A stretch of DNA of 64,000 nucleotides, taken from Noviluteimonas sp052115395 (lineage in GTDB: Bacteria > Pseudomonadota > Gammaproteobacteria > Xanthomonadales > Xanthomonadaceae). The stretch lies in assembly GCA_052115395.1 (NCBI GenBank), contig JBFRGO010000002.1; one strand, given 5' to 3'. A model generated the notes under the pieces. The model made no database searches. It saw only the letters and a program-made list of their open reading frames with translations, and had not been told where the DNA came from. This document shows positions 7,107 through 14,379 of the stretch, piece by piece. Within the stretch, counting starts at the first letter, position 1. Each line of letters begins with the position of its first letter. Made by a program: the position numbers and the translations under genes.

Positions 7107-9386
7107 ATGCATATGCTGCGCAAGGGATGGATCGCAGTGCTGTTGGCGTCGATGACCGCAAGCCCGGTCTTCGCGCAGCAAACGCCGGCGCAGCCGGCGG
7201 CACCGGTGGCGACCTCGGCGATGCCTGCGAAAGCTTCGTGCGGCACGCGCGGCCCGGGCGACACACGTCCGCGCATCGGCCTGGCCCTCGGCGGCGGCGG
7301 CGCGCGCGGCGTCGCGCACATCAGCATCCTCAAGGAACTCGAAGCACTGCACATCCCGGTCGACTGCATCGCCGGCACCAGCATGGGCGCGCTGGTCGGC
7401 GGGCTGTACGCCTCGGGCCGGTCGACGCAGGACATGGAGAAGCTGATCCTCTCCACGGACTGGAAACAACTGTTCGACGACAACGTCCCGCGCGAAGAAC
7501 GCTCGTATCGCCGCAAGCACGACGACCGCGATGGCCTGGCCACCGTCGGCGTCGGCATCAGCGGCGGGCGCGTGCGCGTTTCGCCGGGCCTGTTGCAGGG
7601 CGAGCGCATCCTGTCGATGTTCGAACGCGAAACGCTCGGCGTGAGCGAGATCGACGACTTCGACAAACTCCCGATTCCCTTCCGCGCCGTCGGCACCGAC
7701 CTCAACACCGGCCAGCCGGTCGTGCTCGGCGCGGGCAGCCTGCCGATGGCGATGCGCGCGAGCATGTCCTTGCCGGGCATTTTCCAGCCGATGCAGATCG
7801 ACGGCACCGTGCTGATCGACGGCGGCGTCGCCAACCAGGTGCCCATCGATGTCGTGCGCGCAATGGGCGCCGACATCGTCATCGCAGTGGACGTGGGCAC
7901 GCCGCTGGAAACGCTGAATCGCAACGCCAGCCTGTTGCAGGTCGTCTCGCAGATGAGCGGCATGCTCACCGTCGGCAACACGCAGCGCATGCTCGCCACG
8001 CTGGGCGATGGCGACGTGCTGATCGTGCCCAAGCTCGGCGCGGACGTGAAAACCGGCGACTTCGAAAAGGCGGCGCGCGCGCTGGAAATCGGCGACGCCG
8101 CGGCCGTCGCCGCGCGTCCGCAGCTTGCGCGCCTGTCGGTCGCGCCCGATGTGTACCTGGCCTGGCAGCAACACCGTCCCCTGCCGGCGAGTGCGCCCCC
8201 CGTCATCGCCTTCGTGGCGCTCGACAACGAGACGCCGTATTCCAACGAATTCCTGTTGTCGCAGCTCGACATCGACGTCGGACAACCGCTCGACACGCAG
8301 CGCATGGAAGAAAAGCTGATCCGCGTCTACAGCATGGGAACGCTGGCGAGCATCACGTACGACGTCGTGCGCGAAGACGGCAAGACGGGCTTGCGCGTGC
8401 ACGCCCGCCAGAAGCCGCAGGGGCCGAACTACATCCAACTCGGTTTCACCCTGAGCAGCGATTTCAAGGGCACGTTCGAAACGGCACTGCGTGCGGCGAT
8501 CCTGGTTACGCCCCTGTCCGAAAACGGCGCCGAAGGGCGCGTCACCGCGACGGTGGGCACCGAGCCGTCCCTGTCGGGCGAGTACTACCATCCCTTCGGC
8601 AAGTCGAACCGCTGGATGACCTACACGCGCGTGGGTTACTTCAATCCGAACTACCACGTTTTCGACGATGAAGGGAACGACATCGCCGAGTACGACGTGC
8701 GCACCTTCGCCGCCGATTTCCAGTTCGGCCGCGAGTTCGGCAACTACGGCGCGGCGGGCGTCGGCATCCAGCGCGGCACCGGCCACGCGAAAGTGGAAAC
8801 GGGCGATCCGACGTCGCCGGATTTCGATTTCGACAGCGGCCGTGCCTACGCCTTCGTCAGCGTGGATCGCGCCGACAGCCTGTATTTCCCGCGCAAGGGC
8901 TACTGGGGGAACCTGTCGTACACGGTCGCGCGCGAAGGCCTGGGCAGCGACACCGACTACGACTCGATCGACTTCGACGTCATCGGGGCCAAGACCCTGA
9001 GCGGCCGGAACGCGATGCAGTTCGGCGCGTCATACCACGCGACCCTCAATGGCGAACTGCCGGTCCAGGATCGCTATCGCCTGGGCGGGCGCGGCAAGCT
9101 CGCGGGCTTCCGCACCAACGAACTCACGGGGCAGGACTACGCCCTGGTGTTCGTCGGCTACACGTATCAGTTGGCGGAGTTGTTCGGGCGCTCGGCGCTG
9201 GTCGGCGGAACGATCGAATACGGCAACGCCTGGGAAAAGCGTTCGGACATGGCCTGGAACGACGGCATCCTCAACGCCAGCGCGTACCTGGGGTTCGATT
9301 CGTGGTTCGGGCCGATGCTCTTCGGGTATGGCTGGCGCGAAGGCGGCGACGGCGTGTTGTTCCTCGAGATCGGCCGGACGTTCTGA
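7107..9386 (+). CDS. Patatin-like phospholipase with outer-membrane barrel (PlpD-type)
   Basis: A 759-residue protein resembling PlpD of Pseudomonas (type Vd autotransporter). It has a signal peptide (1-23) and a patatin domain (about 55-320) with the oxyanion loop GGGGARG (62-68), nucleophile S92 in GTSMG and the catalytic Asp in DGG (D238). A POTRA-like segment (about 380-450) and a C-terminal barrel (about 455-759) of Omp85 type, ending in GRTF, follow. The lipase would act on phospholipids at or outside the outer membrane. The start at 7107 is preceded by a purine-rich GGAGGAGG; longer in-frame starts overlap the previous gene. It is a single gene facing the same way as folA. Confidence 0.9.
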   Translation: MHMLRKGWIAVLLASMTASPVFAQQTPAQPAAPVATSAMPAKASCGTRGPGDTRPRIGLALGGGGARGVAHISILKELEALHIPVDCIAGTSMGALVGGLYASGRSTQDMEKLILSTDWKQLFDDNVPREERSYRRKHDDRDGLATVGVGISGGRVRVSPGLLQGERILSMFERETLGVSEIDDFDKLPIPFRAVGTDLNTGQPVVLGAGSLPMAMRASMSLPGIFQPMQIDGTVLIDGGVANQVPIDVVRAMGADIVIAVDVGTPLETLNRNASLLQVVSQMSGMLTVGNTQRMLATLGDGDVLIVPKLGADVKTGDFEKAARALEIGDAAAVAARPQLARLSVAPDVYLAWQQHRPLPASAPPVIAFVALDNETPYSNEFLLSQLDIDVGQPLDTQRMEEKLIRVYSMGTLASITYDVVREDGKTGLRVHARQKPQGPNYIQLGFTLSSDFKGTFETALRAAILVTPLSENGAEGRVTATVGTEPSLSGEYYHPFGKSNRWMTYTRVGYFNPNYHVFDDEGNDIAEYDVRTFAADFQFGREFGNYGAAGVGIQRGTGHAKVETGDPTSPDFDFDSGRAYAFVSVDRADSLYFPRKGYWGNLSYTVAREGLGSDTDYDSIDFDVIGAKTLSGRNAMQFGASYHATLNGELPVQDRYRLGGRGKLAGFRTNELTGQDYALVFVGYTYQLAELFGRSALVGGTIEYGNAWEKRSDMAWNDGILNASAYLGFDSWFGPMLFGYGWREGGDGVLFLEIGRTF

Positions 9387-9404
9387 GGCATGCGGTTCTG
9401 ACGG

Positions 9405-9410
9405 CATACT
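9405..9410 (+). promoter_or_regulatory. Probable -10 element of folA (leaderless geometry)
   Basis: CATACT is separated by seven bases from the folA ATG, so transcription would start at or next to the start codon. The same -10/7-base/ATG spacing occurs before prmC and yihY. No convincing -35 is visible. Confidence 0.35.
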
Positions 9411-9417
9411 CCGCCAC

Positions 9418-9909
9418 ATGATCCTTTCGCTCATCGCCGCCCTCGACGACCACCGTGCGATCGGCAAGGGCAACGCCCTGCCGTGGCACCTGCCCGCGGA
9501 CCTCAAGCGCTTCAAGGCGCTCACCCTCGGCAAGCCCGTGCTGATGGGGCGCAAGACGGCCGAGTCGATCGGCCGCGCCTTGCCGGGCCGGCGCAACCTG
9601 GTGCTCACGCGCAGCGGTCGCGTGCCTTTCGACGGGATGGAAGCGGTGGCGTCGATCCAGGCCGCGATGGAAACCGCCGACGAGGTTTGCGTGATCGGCG
9701 GGGGCGAGGTGTATGCGCTCGCCTTGCCGATGGCGACGCACCTGCACCTGACGCATGTCGACACGGTGGTGGAAGGCGCCGATGCGTTCTTTCCGCCGAT
9801 CGATGCGGGTGCCTGGCGCGTGGTATCGCGCGAATCGCATGCGATCGACGACAAGCACGCGCTCGCCTTCGAATTCGTCGACTACGAGCGCGCCTTGTCG
9901 TCCTTGTGA
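9418..9909 (+). CDS. folA: Dihydrofolate reductase
   Basis: Reduces dihydrofolate to tetrahydrofolate with NADPH, closing the thymidylate cycle begun by thyA. The 163-residue length is normal. Typical features are IAALDDHRAIGKGNALPWHLPAD (written in part: substrate-loop Trp and the acidic D28 of the active site), the GRKT nucleotide motif (44-47) and VIGGGEVY (92-99). The ATG at 9418 gives the usual N-terminus MILSLIAAL; longer starts extend into the patatin gene. There is no visible Shine-Dalgarno but a -10-like CATACT seven bases upstream. Its 3' end overlaps the convergent apaH by 28 bases. Confidence 0.97.
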   Translation: MILSLIAALDDHRAIGKGNALPWHLPADLKRFKALTLGKPVLMGRKTAESIGRALPGRRNLVLTRSGRVPFDGMEAVASIQAAMETADEVCVIGGGEVYALALPMATHLHLTHVDTVVEGADAFFPPIDAGAWRVVSRESHAIDDKHALAFEFVDYERALSSL

Positions 9910-10760
9910 TAGGGCGGACGCGCATTCGGCGGTGAGGCCGGCACGTCGCGCCCCGCGACCTGCGCCAGGCGCAGTTCGTCGGTATCCAGTTGCAAGGCGG
10001 TGAGCTTGCCGCCCCACACCGCGCCGGTATCGATCGCATGCACGCCGTGGCCGATGAACAGGCCCAGCGTCGACCAGTGGCCGCACACGATCTTCAGGTC
10101 GCGATCGGCGCGCCCCGGCACTTCGTACCACGGGTACAGGCCCGGCTGCTGCGTGCCCGGCGCGCCTTTTTCCTCGAACGCGATGCGCCCGCGCGGCGAG
10201 CAATAGCGCAGGCGCGTGAACACGTTGATGATCGCGCGATCGCGCTCCATGCCGGTCAGGCGCGGCGACCACGCGGGGCGATCGCCGTACATGTTCTTGA
10301 GCAGTTTGCGGAAATCGTTGCCGCGCAGTTTCTGCTCGATTTCGGCGGCGTGCTTCTGCGCCAGTTGCGTCGTCCACTTGGGCGCAAGGCCGGCGTGCAC
10401 CATCATCCAACCGAGTTGACGATCGGCATGCACCAGCGGCTGCAGGCGCAGCCAGTCGAGCAGCTCGCGCGCATCGTCGGCGAACAACACGCGCTGCAGG
10501 TCGGCGTTGACCTTGCGCTGTTCGTCCGGGCGTCGCTCACCGATGGCGAGCAGCGACAGATCGTGGTTGCCGAGCACCACCACGCTCTGCGCGCGCAGCG
10601 AATGCACAAGACGCAGCGTTTCCAGCGATTGCCCGCCGCGGTTGACCAGGTCGCCGCAGAACCACAGGCGATCGGCCGCCGGATCGAACTTGATGCGCTC
10701 GAGCAGGCGTTGCAGCGGGTCGTAGCAGCCCTGCAGGTCGCCGATGGCCCAGGTTGTCAT
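9882..10760 (-). CDS. apaH: Symmetrical bis(5'-nucleosyl)-tetraphosphatase
   Basis: Hydrolyses Ap4A symmetrically to two ADP, and can remove Np4 caps from RNA in related bacteria; cytosolic metallophosphatase. The 292-residue protein has the metal motifs GDLQGCYDPL (7-16), GDLVNRG (about 36) and GNHD (about 64), plus the downstream VHAGLAP and CGHWSTLG histidines. The C-terminus carries a short polar tail (PPNARPPYHKDDKARS) beyond the core. It is the last gene of the lptD-surA-pdxA-rsmA-apaG-apaH operon, 24 bases after apaG, and overlaps folA tail to tail. Confidence 0.97.
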   Translation of the reverse strand: MTTWAIGDLQGCYDPLQRLLERIKFDPAADRLWFCGDLVNRGGQSLETLRLVHSLRAQSVVVLGNHDLSLLAIGERRPDEQRKVNADLQRVLFADDARELLDWLRLQPLVHADRQLGWMMVHAGLAPKWTTQLAQKHAAEIEQKLRGNDFRKLLKNMYGDRPAWSPRLTGMERDRAIINVFTRLRYCSPRGRIAFEEKGAPGTQQPGLYPWYEVPGRADRDLKIVCGHWSTLGLFIGHGVHAIDTGAVWGGKLTALQLDTDELRLAQVAGRDVPASPPNARPPYHKDDKARS

Positions 10761-10784
10761 TGGCGTCGCATCCGTGCGCCCGCG

Positions 10785-11168
10785 TCAGTGCAGCGTACGC
10801 GGCGTGGTGAGCGTGAAGGCGGGGATGGGCGCCGCGAAGCGCGTCCCGTCGTCGGCGAGCATGTCGTAGCTTCCACGCATCGTGCCCAGGCTGGTTTCCA
10901 GCACCGCGCCGGAGGTGTATTCGAAATCTTCGCCGGGGCGCAGCCAGGGTTGTTCGCCCACGACGCCTTCGCCCGTCACTTCCTCGATCTTGCCGTTCGC
11001 GTCGGTGATCACCCAATGACGACCGAGCAGACGCGCGGGCACCTTGCCGCGATTGCGGATGTGGATGGTGTACGCGAAAACGAAGCGGCCTTCGTCGGGA
11101 GCGGATTCCTCGTCGAGGAATCGGGTGGCGACATCGATGTCGAAGGCGTAATCGGTGGTGCTCGTCAT
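10785..11168 (-). CDS. apaG: ApaG protein (Co2+/Mg2+ efflux-associated, fibronectin-like fold)
   Basis: A 127-residue single-domain protein of the ApaG/DUF525 family. The family hallmarks RLLGRHWVITDANG, GVVGEQPWLRPGEDFEYTSG and MRGSYDM are all present. ApaG is a beta-sandwich protein linked genetically to cobalt resistance and placed with apaH in most gammaproteobacteria; its molecular activity is not settled. It sits between rsmA (31 bases) and apaH (24 bases). A -10-like TAAACT six bases before the ATG could provide an internal, nearly leaderless promoter. Confidence 0.95.
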   Translation of the reverse strand: MTSTTDYAFDIDVATRFLDEESAPDEGRFVFAYTIHIRNRGKVPARLLGRHWVITDANGKIEEVTGEGVVGEQPWLRPGEDFEYTSGAVLETSLGTMRGSYDMLADDGTRFAAPIPAFTLTTPRTLH

Positions 11169-11174
11169 GCCGAC

Positions 11175-11180
11175 AGTTTA
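11175..11180 (-). promoter_or_regulatory. Possible internal -10 element before apaG
   Basis: TAAACT on the minus strand ends six bases before the apaG ATG, a spacing that would give a leaderless or near-leaderless transcript. It lies in the 31-base gap between rsmA and apaG. No -35 is clear. Confidence 0.3.
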
Positions 11181-11199
11181 GCCCGAGCGGTGCTGAATG

Positions 11200-11994
11200 C
11201 TAGGCGGCAGTCAGGTTCGCCAGGCGGATGAAGCCGGGCACGTTCACCTGTTCGGCGCGTGCATCCGGGCGCAGGCCCGCCGCTTCGATCATGGCCGTAT
11301 CGGCCACGCCGTTGAGTGCGTTGCGGAGTGTCTTGCGGCGTTGGCCGAAAGCAGCGCGCACCACGTGTTCGAAGCGCTTGCGATCGCGCACCGCGATCTC
11401 TTCACGCGGCAGCGGCACCATGCGCACGACGGCGGAGTCCACCTTCGGCGGCGGTTTGAACGCGCCCGGCGGCACCTTGAACAGCGGCGTGACGCGGCAG
11501 TAAGCCTGCAGCATCACGCTGAGGCGGCCGTAGACCTTGCTGCCGGGTCCGGCGGCCATGCGGTCGACCACTTCCTTCTGCAGCATGAAATGCATGTCGC
11601 GGATGACCGGGGCGTGGTCGAGCGCGTGGAAGAGGATCGGCGAAGAGAGGTTGTAGGGCAGGTTGCCGACCAAACGGATCCGGGATTCGCCCGCGAGCGC
11701 CGTGAAATCCACCGTGAGCACGTCGCCCTGCACGATGGTCAGTTCGCCATGCGGCTTCGCCGCTTCGGCCAGCGGTGCGATCAGGTCGCGGTCGAATTCG
11801 ATCACGGTCAGCGTGCCGTGGCGATCGAGCAGCGGGAAGGTGATCGCGCCCTGGCCCGGGCCGATTTCGACGAGGCGATCGCCGGGCTTGGGATCCACGG
11901 CCTGCACGATCTTCGAAATGATCCCTTTCTCATGCAGGAAGTGCTGCCCGAGGTGTTTCTTCGCTTCGCGCTGGAAGGTCGGCTTCTCGCTCAT
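11200..11994 (-). CDS. rsmA: 16S rRNA (adenine1518/1519-N6)-dimethyltransferase
   Basis: KsgA/RsmA dimethylates two adjacent adenosines in helix 45 of 16S rRNA, a late 30S maturation step. The 264-residue protein shows the N-terminal KKHLGQHFLHE, the SAM-binding VEIGPGQGAIT, the catalytic NLPYNLSSP (N-L-P-Y) and the C-terminal RRKTLRNAL motif. The ATG at 11994 overlaps the pdxA stop in an ATGA, which fixes the start. It is part of the lptD-to-apaH operon. Confidence 0.97.
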   Translation of the reverse strand: MSEKPTFQREAKKHLGQHFLHEKGIISKIVQAVDPKPGDRLVEIGPGQGAITFPLLDRHGTLTVIEFDRDLIAPLAEAAKPHGELTIVQGDVLTVDFTALAGESRIRLVGNLPYNLSSPILFHALDHAPVIRDMHFMLQKEVVDRMAAGPGSKVYGRLSVMLQAYCRVTPLFKVPPGAFKPPPKVDSAVVRMVPLPREEIAVRDRKRFEHVVRAAFGQRRKTLRNALNGVADTAMIEAAGLRPDARAEQVNVPGFIRLANLTAA

Positions 11995-12971
11995 GCCCGT
12001 GCCTTCGCACGCGCCAGGCGTGCGCAGGTTTCGACCGCGGCCAGCAGGCTCGAGGGGTCGGCCACGCCGCGCCCCGCAAGTTCCAGCGCCGTGCCGTGAT
12101 CGACGGCGACGCGCGGATACGGCAGGCCGAGGGTGAGGTTGACGGCGTTTTCGAAGCCACTGAATTTCAGCACCGGCAATCCCTGGTCGTGGTACATCGC
12201 CAGCACGGCGTCGCACTCGCGCAGCCTGGCGGGAAGAAAGGCGGTATCGGCGGGCAGCGGGCCGTCGAGCACCATGCCCTGCGCGCGCAAGGCGTGCAGG
12301 ACCGGCGCGATCGTGTCGATTTCTTCGCGGCCCAGGTGCCCGTCTTCGCCCGCGTGCGGATTCAGGCCGAGCACGGCGATGCGTGGATGTTCGATGCCGA
12401 AGTCGCGGCGCAGCGCGCGGTGCAGCGTGCGCAGCGTGCGTTCCAGGCCATCGCGCGAGATCGCGTCGGAGACCGCACGCAGCGGCAGGTGCGTGGTGGC
12501 GAGCGCGACACGCACCGTGTCGTTCGCCAACATCATCACCACGTCGCAGCCGGCTTGCTGCGCGAGCAGTTCGGTCGTGCCGGTGTAGGGAATGCCGCCG
12601 GCGTTGATCGTGGCCTTGTGCACCGGCCCGGTGACCAGGCCGTCGAGGCTGCCGTCCAGGCAATGCTGCGCGCCCAGGTGCAGCGCTTGGATCACGGCAC
12701 GCGCGTTGCGCGGATCGGGCTGGCCGAAGGCGGCGGGCGCCTTGTTGGGAACGGGATGGACGACGATGTCGCCGGCGTGTTCTGCGTGCGCGCCCGGGGC
12801 GAGCACGCGCAGCGGGAGATCGAGTGCATCGGCGGCCGCCTGCAAGGCGGCCGGATCTGCGAAGACCGCGAGCGTGCAATCCGTCCGCGGCTCCTGCGCG
12901 ACGCGCACGCAGAGCTCGGGGCCGATGCCGGCCGGTTCGCCCGGCACCAGCGCCAGCCGCGGCAGCGCCAC
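11991..12971 (-). CDS. pdxA: 4-hydroxythreonine-4-phosphate dehydrogenase
   Basis: Oxidises 4-phosphohydroxy-L-threonine in pyridoxal phosphate synthesis. The 326-residue protein has the N-terminal LALVPGEPAGIGPEL, a substrate loop PVHKATINAGG and the three metal-binding His regions (ATTHLPLRAV, LNPHAGEDG, AMYHDQGLPVLK). No ATG is available: the start is a GTG at 12971, one base after the surA stop, which gives the normal family N-terminus. Its stop overlaps the rsmA ATG by four bases. Translational coupling with surA is likely because no separate Shine-Dalgarno is needed. Confidence 0.95.
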   Translation of the reverse strand: MALPRLALVPGEPAGIGPELCVRVAQEPRTDCTLAVFADPAALQAAADALDLPLRVLAPGAHAEHAGDIVVHPVPNKAPAAFGQPDPRNARAVIQALHLGAQHCLDGSLDGLVTGPVHKATINAGGIPYTGTTELLAQQAGCDVVMMLANDTVRVALATTHLPLRAVSDAISRDGLERTLRTLHRALRRDFGIEHPRIAVLGLNPHAGEDGHLGREEIDTIAPVLHALRAQGMVLDGPLPADTAFLPARLRECDAVLAMYHDQGLPVLKFSGFENAVNLTLGLPYPRVAVDHGTALELAGRGVADPSSLLAAVETCARLARAKARA

Positions 12972-12972
12972 G

Positions 12973-14379
12973 TCAGCCGCCGTTGGCGGGCGGGATCGCC
13001 GGCGTGGTCGGGGCGGGCGTCGCTTCGACCGGAGCCGCAGCGGGCGCAGCGCCGGCCGCCGGCTGCTCGCCGGTTGCCGTCGGGGACAGGCGCAGTTCGA
13101 CGAAGGCTTCGCCGCGCATTTCGCGGAGGAAGCGGTTGTATTCGTCCTCGAGCTTGCGGCGGCCGATCGCTTCGCGCATCTGCGCACGCTGGCTCTTGTT
13201 GTTCGTGCCCTGGCGCGTGCCGATGCGCTGCACGATGTGGTAACCGGCATCGGTGCGGAACGGCTTGGACACGCCGCCATCCTCGAGCGCCGCGAGCTGG
13301 CTGCCGAACGTCGGGCCATAGCGATCAGCCGCGAACCAGCCCAGGTCGCCGCCTTCGGCCTTGGTCAGCGCGTCTTCGGAATCGCTCTTGGCGAGCGCTT
13401 GGAAGTCCGCGCCGCCGGCCAGGCGCGCGGCGAGCGTTTCGATCTTCTGGCGTGCGGCCGATTCGGGATGCTTGTCGTCGATCATCGCGAGGATGTGGCG
13501 CGCATGGAATTCGGTGACCGGCTCGGCCGCGGCGGCCGCGTCGCGCTGCTCGACCAGCTTCACCAACTGGAAGCCGCTCGGGCCGCGGATCGGGCCGATG
13601 ACCTGGCCGGCCTGCATCGTGCGGATGACGTTGGCGAAGGTCGGCGGGATTTCATCCAGCCCGCGCCAGCCCAGGTCGCCGCCTTCCAGCGCGTTGGGCG
13701 CATCGGAATAGCGCACCGAGGCCGCCGCGAAATCCATCTCGCCCTTGTCGATGAGCGCCTTGATGCCTTCGATCTTCTTCTGCCCCGTCGCAATCTGCTC
13801 GGCGGTCGCGCCATCGGGGATGGCCACGAGCAGGTTGGCGAGGTGGTACTGCTGGTTGTTGGCCTGCGCGGCGACGGCGGCGTCGACTTCGGCTTCGCTG
13901 ACCGACACGCGGCCCTGCGCGAAGCTCTGGCGCAGCTGCTGGATCATGATTTCGTCGCGGACCGAGCGGCGGAACTCCTCCCACGTCTGCCCCTGCGTCA
14001 CTTGCGCGCGCAGCTGGTCGACGGTGAGGCTGTTGCCTTCGGCGATGCGGCCCAGCGCGGCGTCGACGTCCTGGTCGCTCACCTTCATGCCCGAATCCAG
14101 CGCGCGCTTGGTCTGCAGCTTGTTGAGGATCAGGCGCTCGAGGACCTGGCGCTCCAGCACATCCTGCGGCGGCAGCTGGTCGGGGTGGTCGGCGTACTGG
14201 TTCTTGATGTTGGCCACCGCGTGGTCCAGCTCGCTGCGCAGCACGACGTCTTCCTCGACGATCGCGACCGGGCGGTCGATGGGCACCAGCGATTGCGCGT
14301 AGGCAAGAGGCGCCAGCGCGAGGGCGACGGCGAAGACACCGGCCAGACGGCGGCCGGCGGAACGGAACGATAGGGTCAT
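12973..14379 (-). CDS. surA: Periplasmic chaperone/peptidyl-prolyl isomerase SurA
   Basis: Escorts unfolded outer-membrane proteins to the Bam complex. The 468-residue protein has a signal peptide (1-28, ending AYAQ), the N-terminal chaperone region, two parvulin domains (about 172-275 and 287-390, each with a GGDLGW signature) and the C-terminal helix (RRKLEDEYNRFLREMRGEAFVE). An Ala/Pro-rich tail of about 35 residues follows, longer than in E. coli SurA (428 residues). It overlaps lptD by four bases and is followed at once by pdxA, the conserved order of this operon. Confidence 0.97.
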   Translation of the reverse strand: MTLSFRSAGRRLAGVFAVALALAPLAYAQSLVPIDRPVAIVEEDVVLRSELDHAVANIKNQYADHPDQLPPQDVLERQVLERLILNKLQTKRALDSGMKVSDQDVDAALGRIAEGNSLTVDQLRAQVTQGQTWEEFRRSVRDEIMIQQLRQSFAQGRVSVSEAEVDAAVAAQANNQQYHLANLLVAIPDGATAEQIATGQKKIEGIKALIDKGEMDFAAASVRYSDAPNALEGGDLGWRGLDEIPPTFANVIRTMQAGQVIGPIRGPSGFQLVKLVEQRDAAAAAEPVTEFHARHILAMIDDKHPESAARQKIETLAARLAGGADFQALAKSDSEDALTKAEGGDLGWFAADRYGPTFGSQLAALEDGGVSKPFRTDAGYHIVQRIGTRQGTNNKSQRAQMREAIGRRKLEDEYNRFLREMRGEAFVELRLSPTATGEQPAAGAAPAAAPVEATPAPTTPAIPPANGG

